Source: Pseudonocardia broussonetiae (GTDB lineage Bacteria; Actinomycetota; Actinomycetes; Mycobacteriales; Pseudonocardiaceae). From it: a stretch of DNA of 64,000 nt. The stretch covers positions 5,153,501 to 5,217,500 of the forward strand of contig NZ_CP053564.1 of assembly GCF_013155125.1 (NCBI RefSeq), given 5' to 3'. Under the pieces are notes generated by a model, which saw only the letters and a program-made list of their open reading frames with translations, searched no databases and was not told the origin of the DNA. Positions within the stretch are counted from its first letter, which is position 1. The number at the start of each line of letters is the position of its first letter. Shown here in pieces: positions 60,903 through 64,000 of the stretch. Made by a program: the position numbers and the translations under genes.

Positions 60903-63673
60903 CGGGCCAGGTCGAGGACGGCCCGGCGCCCGAGCACCGGGCCCGCCGACGTCGGCCCGGTCCCGACGGCGGGCGCGTCCGGGGCCCGGTCGGCCGCGGC
61001 CTCCAGCATGTCCGCCGTGCCGCCGTCCCCGAGCCGGCGCAGCAGCCCGGCCAGGTTGCGCAGGGTCGTCCACTGGTGGGTCCAGTTGCCCGTGCGGTCG
61101 AAGTAGTCGACGACCTCCCGGTAGCCGCCCAGTGCCTCGCGCACCCGCCCGGCGGACGCCCGGACCGTCAGCAGGCCCACCGTCGCCACGCCGACGAGGA
61201 AGGTGGCGCCCGCGGTGCGGGCGAGGTCGACGGCGTCGAGGTAGTGCGCCTCGGCCGCAGCCGCGTCCCCCGCCGCGCTGTCGATCTCCGCGGTGACGTA
61301 GGCGTTCCACGCGCGCACCGTGGGTGATCCGGCTCCGGCCGCGGCCTCCGCGACGAGGGCCCGCGCGGTCTCCCGATCGCCCCCGTAGGCCGTGGCGAGC
61401 GCGGCGATCCCGAGGGCCTCCCCCAGCCCCTCGGCCGCCGCGGCGAGAGCGTGCTCGGCGGCGTCGGCGAACGCCCCCCGGGCCAGGTCGACGACCGACA
61501 GCGGCCCCAGGCAGTACGCGGTGCCGGCGCCCCCGGCCGCGGACGCGAGGCCCTCGCGGGCCCACCGCTCCGCGCGCGCGAGGTCGCCCCGCTGGTAGGC
61601 GGCCTCGGCCGCCGTGCCCAGCACCGCGGCCCGCGCCTGGCGTCCGACGAGCCGCGGATCCGCGGCCAGCTCCTCGGCCCACCCGCGGATCTCGGTGAGG
61701 TCGCGGTACCCGACCGCGGGGAAGAGCCCGGCCACGATCACGGCGGCGGCGTCGGGGTCCTCCCGTGCGGCCTGCCACGCGGCCCGCAGGTTCGCCACCT
61801 CCCGGCGCAGCACCGCGTCCGCGACGGGCTCGTCCTCGGTGACGGCCGTCGCGGCGAACCAGGTCGCGAGCGCGGCGGCCCACCGCACCAGGCGCGCGGC
61901 CGCGTCCCCGGCCTCGCCCCCTGCGGCCAGCCGGTCCCGGCCGTACGCGCGCAGCGTCTCCAGGAGCCGGTAGCGGGTGCGGCCGGTGAAGTCGGCCTCG
62001 ACCACGGAGGCGTCCACCAGCCGCGCCAGGAGGCTCCCCGGGTCGGTACCCGGCGCCAGGTCGGCCGCGAGCCGCTCGGCGTCGGCGAGGTCGACGCCGT
62101 CGGCGAACACGGACAGGTAGCGGAACAGCCGCTGCTCGTCGCCGCTGAGCAGCTGGTAGGACCACTCGACGGTCGCGCGCAGCGTGCGGTGGCGGTCGTC
62201 GGGGCGCCGCCCGCCGCCCAGCAGGTCGAGCGAGCGGTCGAGGCGGTCGCGCAGGTCGACGAGGGAGAAGGTCGACAGGCGGCCCGCGGCGAGCTCGATG
62301 GCCAGGGGCATCCCGTCGAGCCCGCGCACGATCTCGGCGATCACCTCCAGCTCGGCCGCGGTCGGGGCGGGACCGGTCCGGACGCGCTCGGCGCGGTCGA
62401 GGAACGCCGTGACGGCCGGGGCGTTGCGGGGGTCCTGGTCGCGTCCGGGCAGCCCGAGCGGGGCCAGCCGGGAGACGTGCTCGGCCGCGGTCCCGAGGGG
62501 TTCGCGGCTGGTCGCGAGCACCGACAGGCCCGGGCACGCCGAGAGCACGGCCTCGACGGTGTCGCGCGCGGCGTCGAGGAGGTGCTCGCAGTTGTCGACC
62601 ACCAGCAGGCCGCGGCGGTCGCCCAGCACCGCGAGGCACGCGGCGAGGACGTCGCCGTGCACGACGTGCAGCCCCAGCGCCGACGCCAGCGCGTGCGGGA
62701 CCGCCGCGGGATCGGTCACCGGGGCGAGGAGCAGCACGGGCGCCTGCCCGCTCCCCCGCGCGACCTCGGCGGCGACCCTCGTCTTGCCGACCCCGCCCGG
62801 CCCCACCAGCGTCACCAGGCGCTCGGAGGACAGCAGGCGGTGCAGCGCCGCGACCGTCGCCTCCCGCCCGACCAGGCGGGTCGTGGGCCCGGCGGGCGAC
62901 GGGGCGGGGGCGGGCGCCGGGCCCGCGGCGCCCCCGGCGATCCTGCGCTCGAGCTCGCCCAGCGCCGGTGACGGGTCGAGCCCGGTCTCCTCGGCCAGCC
63001 GGTGGCGGTGGTCCCGGCCGGTGCGCAGCGCCTCCGCCGTCCGGCCGGTGGCGGCGAGCACCCGCATCAGCAACAGCGCCGCGGGCTCCCGCAGCGGGTC
63101 CGCGGCCAGCGCGGCCGCGGCGAGGTCCTGCGCCTCGGCGGCCCGCCCCGCGTCGACGGCGGCGGCGACCAGCGCGTCGGTGACGTCGCGGTGCAGCCGC
63201 GCGTACTCCTGCGCCGCGGCGGCGAGCGGCGCCACGTCGGTCAGGTCGGCGAGCACCGGGCCGCGCCACAGCGCGTGCGCCTCGCGCAGCAGCCCGAGCG
63301 CCGCCGCCGGGTCCCCGGCCCCGGCGCCCCGTGCGCTCGTGAGCAGGGCCCGCGCCCGCGCCACGTCGAGCTCGTCGTCGCGGAGCTCGAGCCGGTAGCC
63401 CTCGCGCCGGGTCTGCAGCCGGTCCGCCGCCGCGCCCAGGTGCCCGCGCAGCCGGGACACGTGCGTGTGCAGGGCCTGGCGTCCCGACTCGGGCACCTCC
63501 GACGGCCACAGCGCGTCGACGAGGTGCTCGACGGTCACGGTCCGCCCCGGCTGCAGGGCGAGCAGGGCCAGCACCGCGCGCCGCTTCGGGCCGGGCACCT
63601 CCCGGCCGGTCCCGTCGACGAACAGGTGCAACGGGCCCAGCAGACCGACCCGGACCGCCGGCCCCTCCGTCAT
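60872..63673 (-). CDS. AfsR/SARP-type regulator (wHTH-BTAD-NB-ARC-TPR)
   Basis: The 933-residue protein has the OmpR-like winged helix of SARPs (VRVGLLGPLHLFVDG, VPGPKRRAVLALLALQPG, LVDALWPSEVPESGRQALHTHVSRLR), a BTAD domain to about residue 245, and an NB-ARC ATPase with Walker A TLVGPGGVGKTRVA, VVDNCEHLLDA, ATSREPLG and GLDGMPLAIELAAG. TPR-like helical repeats fill the C-terminus. It would bind direct heptamer repeats and activate transcription when its sensor is engaged. GGAGG precedes the ATG. Heptamer arrays flank it and the nearby PIG-L operon. Confidence 0.95.
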   Translation of the reverse strand: MTEGPAVRVGLLGPLHLFVDGTGREVPGPKRRAVLALLALQPGRTVTVEHLVDALWPSEVPESGRQALHTHVSRLRGHLGAAADRLQTRREGYRLELRDDELDVARARALLTSARGAGAGDPAAALGLLREAHALWRGPVLADLTDVAPLAAAAQEYARLHRDVTDALVAAAVDAGRAAEAQDLAAAALAADPLREPAALLLMRVLAATGRTAEALRTGRDHRHRLAEETGLDPSPALGELERRIAGGAAGPAPAPAPSPAGPTTRLVGREATVAALHRLLSSERLVTLVGPGGVGKTRVAAEVARGSGQAPVLLLAPVTDPAAVPHALASALGLHVVHGDVLAACLAVLGDRRGLLVVDNCEHLLDAARDTVEAVLSACPGLSVLATSREPLGTAAEHVSRLAPLGLPGRDQDPRNAPAVTAFLDRAERVRTGPAPTAAELEVIAEIVRGLDGMPLAIELAAGRLSTFSLVDLRDRLDRSLDLLGGGRRPDDRHRTLRATVEWSYQLLSGDEQRLFRYLSVFADGVDLADAERLAADLAPGTDPGSLLARLVDASVVEADFTGRTRYRLLETLRAYGRDRLAAGGEAGDAAARLVRWAAALATWFAATAVTEDEPVADAVLRREVANLRAAWQAAREDPDAAAVIVAGLFPAVGYRDLTEIRGWAEELAADPRLVGRQARAAVLGTAAEAAYQRGDLARAERWAREGLASAAGGAGTAYCLGPLSVVDLARGAFADAAEHALAAAAEGLGEALGIAALATAYGGDRETARALVAEAAAGAGSPTVRAWNAYVTAEIDSAAGDAAAAEAHYLDAVDLARTAGATFLVGVATVGLLTVRASAGRVREALGGYREVVDYFDRTGNWTHQWTTLRNLAGLLRRLGDGGTADMLEAAADRAPDAPAVGTGPTSAGPVLGRRAVLDLARQAIDRHLGG

Positions 63674-63740
63674 CGCACCTCCGCCGCCCCGTGTCCGACG
63701 ACCAGCATGGCCGCCCGGCCGCCCCGGGGACAGCCCGCCG

Positions 63741-63790
63741 TGCCAGCCGGGTGCCAGCAGGGCGACAGCCGGAGGCAGAGCGGTGACAGC
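63741..63790. promoter_or_regulatory. SARP-type heptamer array between regulator and methyltransferase
   Basis: Five heptamers run in one direction: TGCCAGC (63741), TGCCAGC (63752), CGACAGC (63763), AGGCAGA (63773) and TGACAGC (63784), with a possible GGACAGC at 63728. Spacing is 10-11 bp. GAACCT at 63800 lies nine bases past the last unit, where a -10 element would be. Confidence 0.65.
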
Positions 63791-63848
63791 GCCGGCGCCG
63801 AACCTCGGTCCCGACGCGGCACGAGGCCGCGGTGGACAGGAGACGACG

Positions 63849-64000
63849 ATGGACCACGACAAGGTGATGGCGTTCCTCGGGCAGTTCGTGACCGACATGG
63901 GGGCGACCGGTTCCGCGGGGGCGGTGGCGGTCGGCAACCGCCTCGGGCTCTACCGCTCGCTGGCCGAGGGGCCGGCGACCCCGGAGGCGTTCGCCGCGCG
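63849..64000 (+). CDS. SAM-dependent methyltransferase (3' part beyond window)
   Basis: Fifty codons are visible: MDHDKVMAFLGQFVTDMG, GSAGAVAVGNRLGLYRSLAEG and a start of helix TPEAFAAR. This is the N-terminal helical region of a class I methyltransferase family common in actinobacteria (DLGATM..VVGDKLGLYRAL type), similar to the dimerisation part of O-methyltransferases. The SAM site would lie downstream. AGGAGA precedes the ATG, and a SARP-type array sits 60-110 bp upstream. Confidence 0.75.
   Translation, partial: MDHDKVMAFLGQFVTDMGATGSAGAVAVGNRLGLYRSLAEGPATPEAFAA

Overview
The window comes from a high-GC actinobacterium, most likely a Pseudonocardiaceae member such as Pseudonocardia. The evidence is GC above 70%, frequent GTG starts, dense 4-bp GTGA gene overlaps, RbpA, a split Lnt/Ppm1 lipoprotein-mannosylation pair, a deazaflavin (F420)-type reductase family, an AfsR/SARP regulator and SigH/SigR- and IdeR-type regulatory sites. 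The genus is an inference. No rRNA, tRNA, CRISPR array, transposase or integrase was found.

Layout. 1-7.2 kb: a truncated ECF sigma factor diverges from an acidic protein and two tandem dynamin-like GTPases; an Hsp70-ATPase/propeller-like protein faces them. 7.2-18 kb: housekeeping and envelope genes, namely a 5'-3' exonuclease, an M24 peptidase, a secreted SGNH hydrolase, a PspC protein, an amidohydrolase, a Cys-rich leader peptide before a PIG-L deacetylase, a membrane glycosyltransferase, lnt, ppm1 and a phosphoribosyltransferase. 18-18.5 kb is non-coding and holds a duplicated ~160-bp sequence. 18.5-27.1 kb: a P450, rbpA with a SigH/SigR-type promoter, a ligD-GDPD-MFS-MFS operon, and an IdeR-box-preceded bfd-bfr pair. 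27.1-38.3 kb is accessory: a dif-like site, a TetR-controlled epimerase/monooxygenase operon, CGNR/GNAT, an aldo-keto reductase, AraC/DUF2000, and a QsdR-type module with an oxidoreductase and an acyl-CoA ligase.

38.3-47.6 kb is the most striking block. A PadR gene is followed by seven translationally coupled genes: DrrA-like and DrrB-like ABC subunits, a VOC protein, a deazaflavin-type reductase, a DrrC-like UvrA paralogue, an SNF2 helicase and a SWIM protein. The set reads as a drug/genotoxin defence operon. The helicase gene carries a perfect 48-bp hairpin that adds exactly 16 in-frame codons.

47.6-58.8 kb: an HGSNAT-like acyltransferase, an unusual N-terminally membrane-anchored Ser/Thr kinase, a lactate monooxygenase, tandem DUF427, MarR, coaA, an AlkZ-like winged-helix protein, and two CNNM/HlyC proteins. 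58.8-64 kb: a PIG-L/MFS operon, a SARP/AfsR regulator and a divergent methyltransferase (truncated). Matching arrays of TGMCAGC-type heptamers at ~11-bp period lie before both the PIG-L operon and the regulator/methyltransferase pair, which suggests a local regulon.
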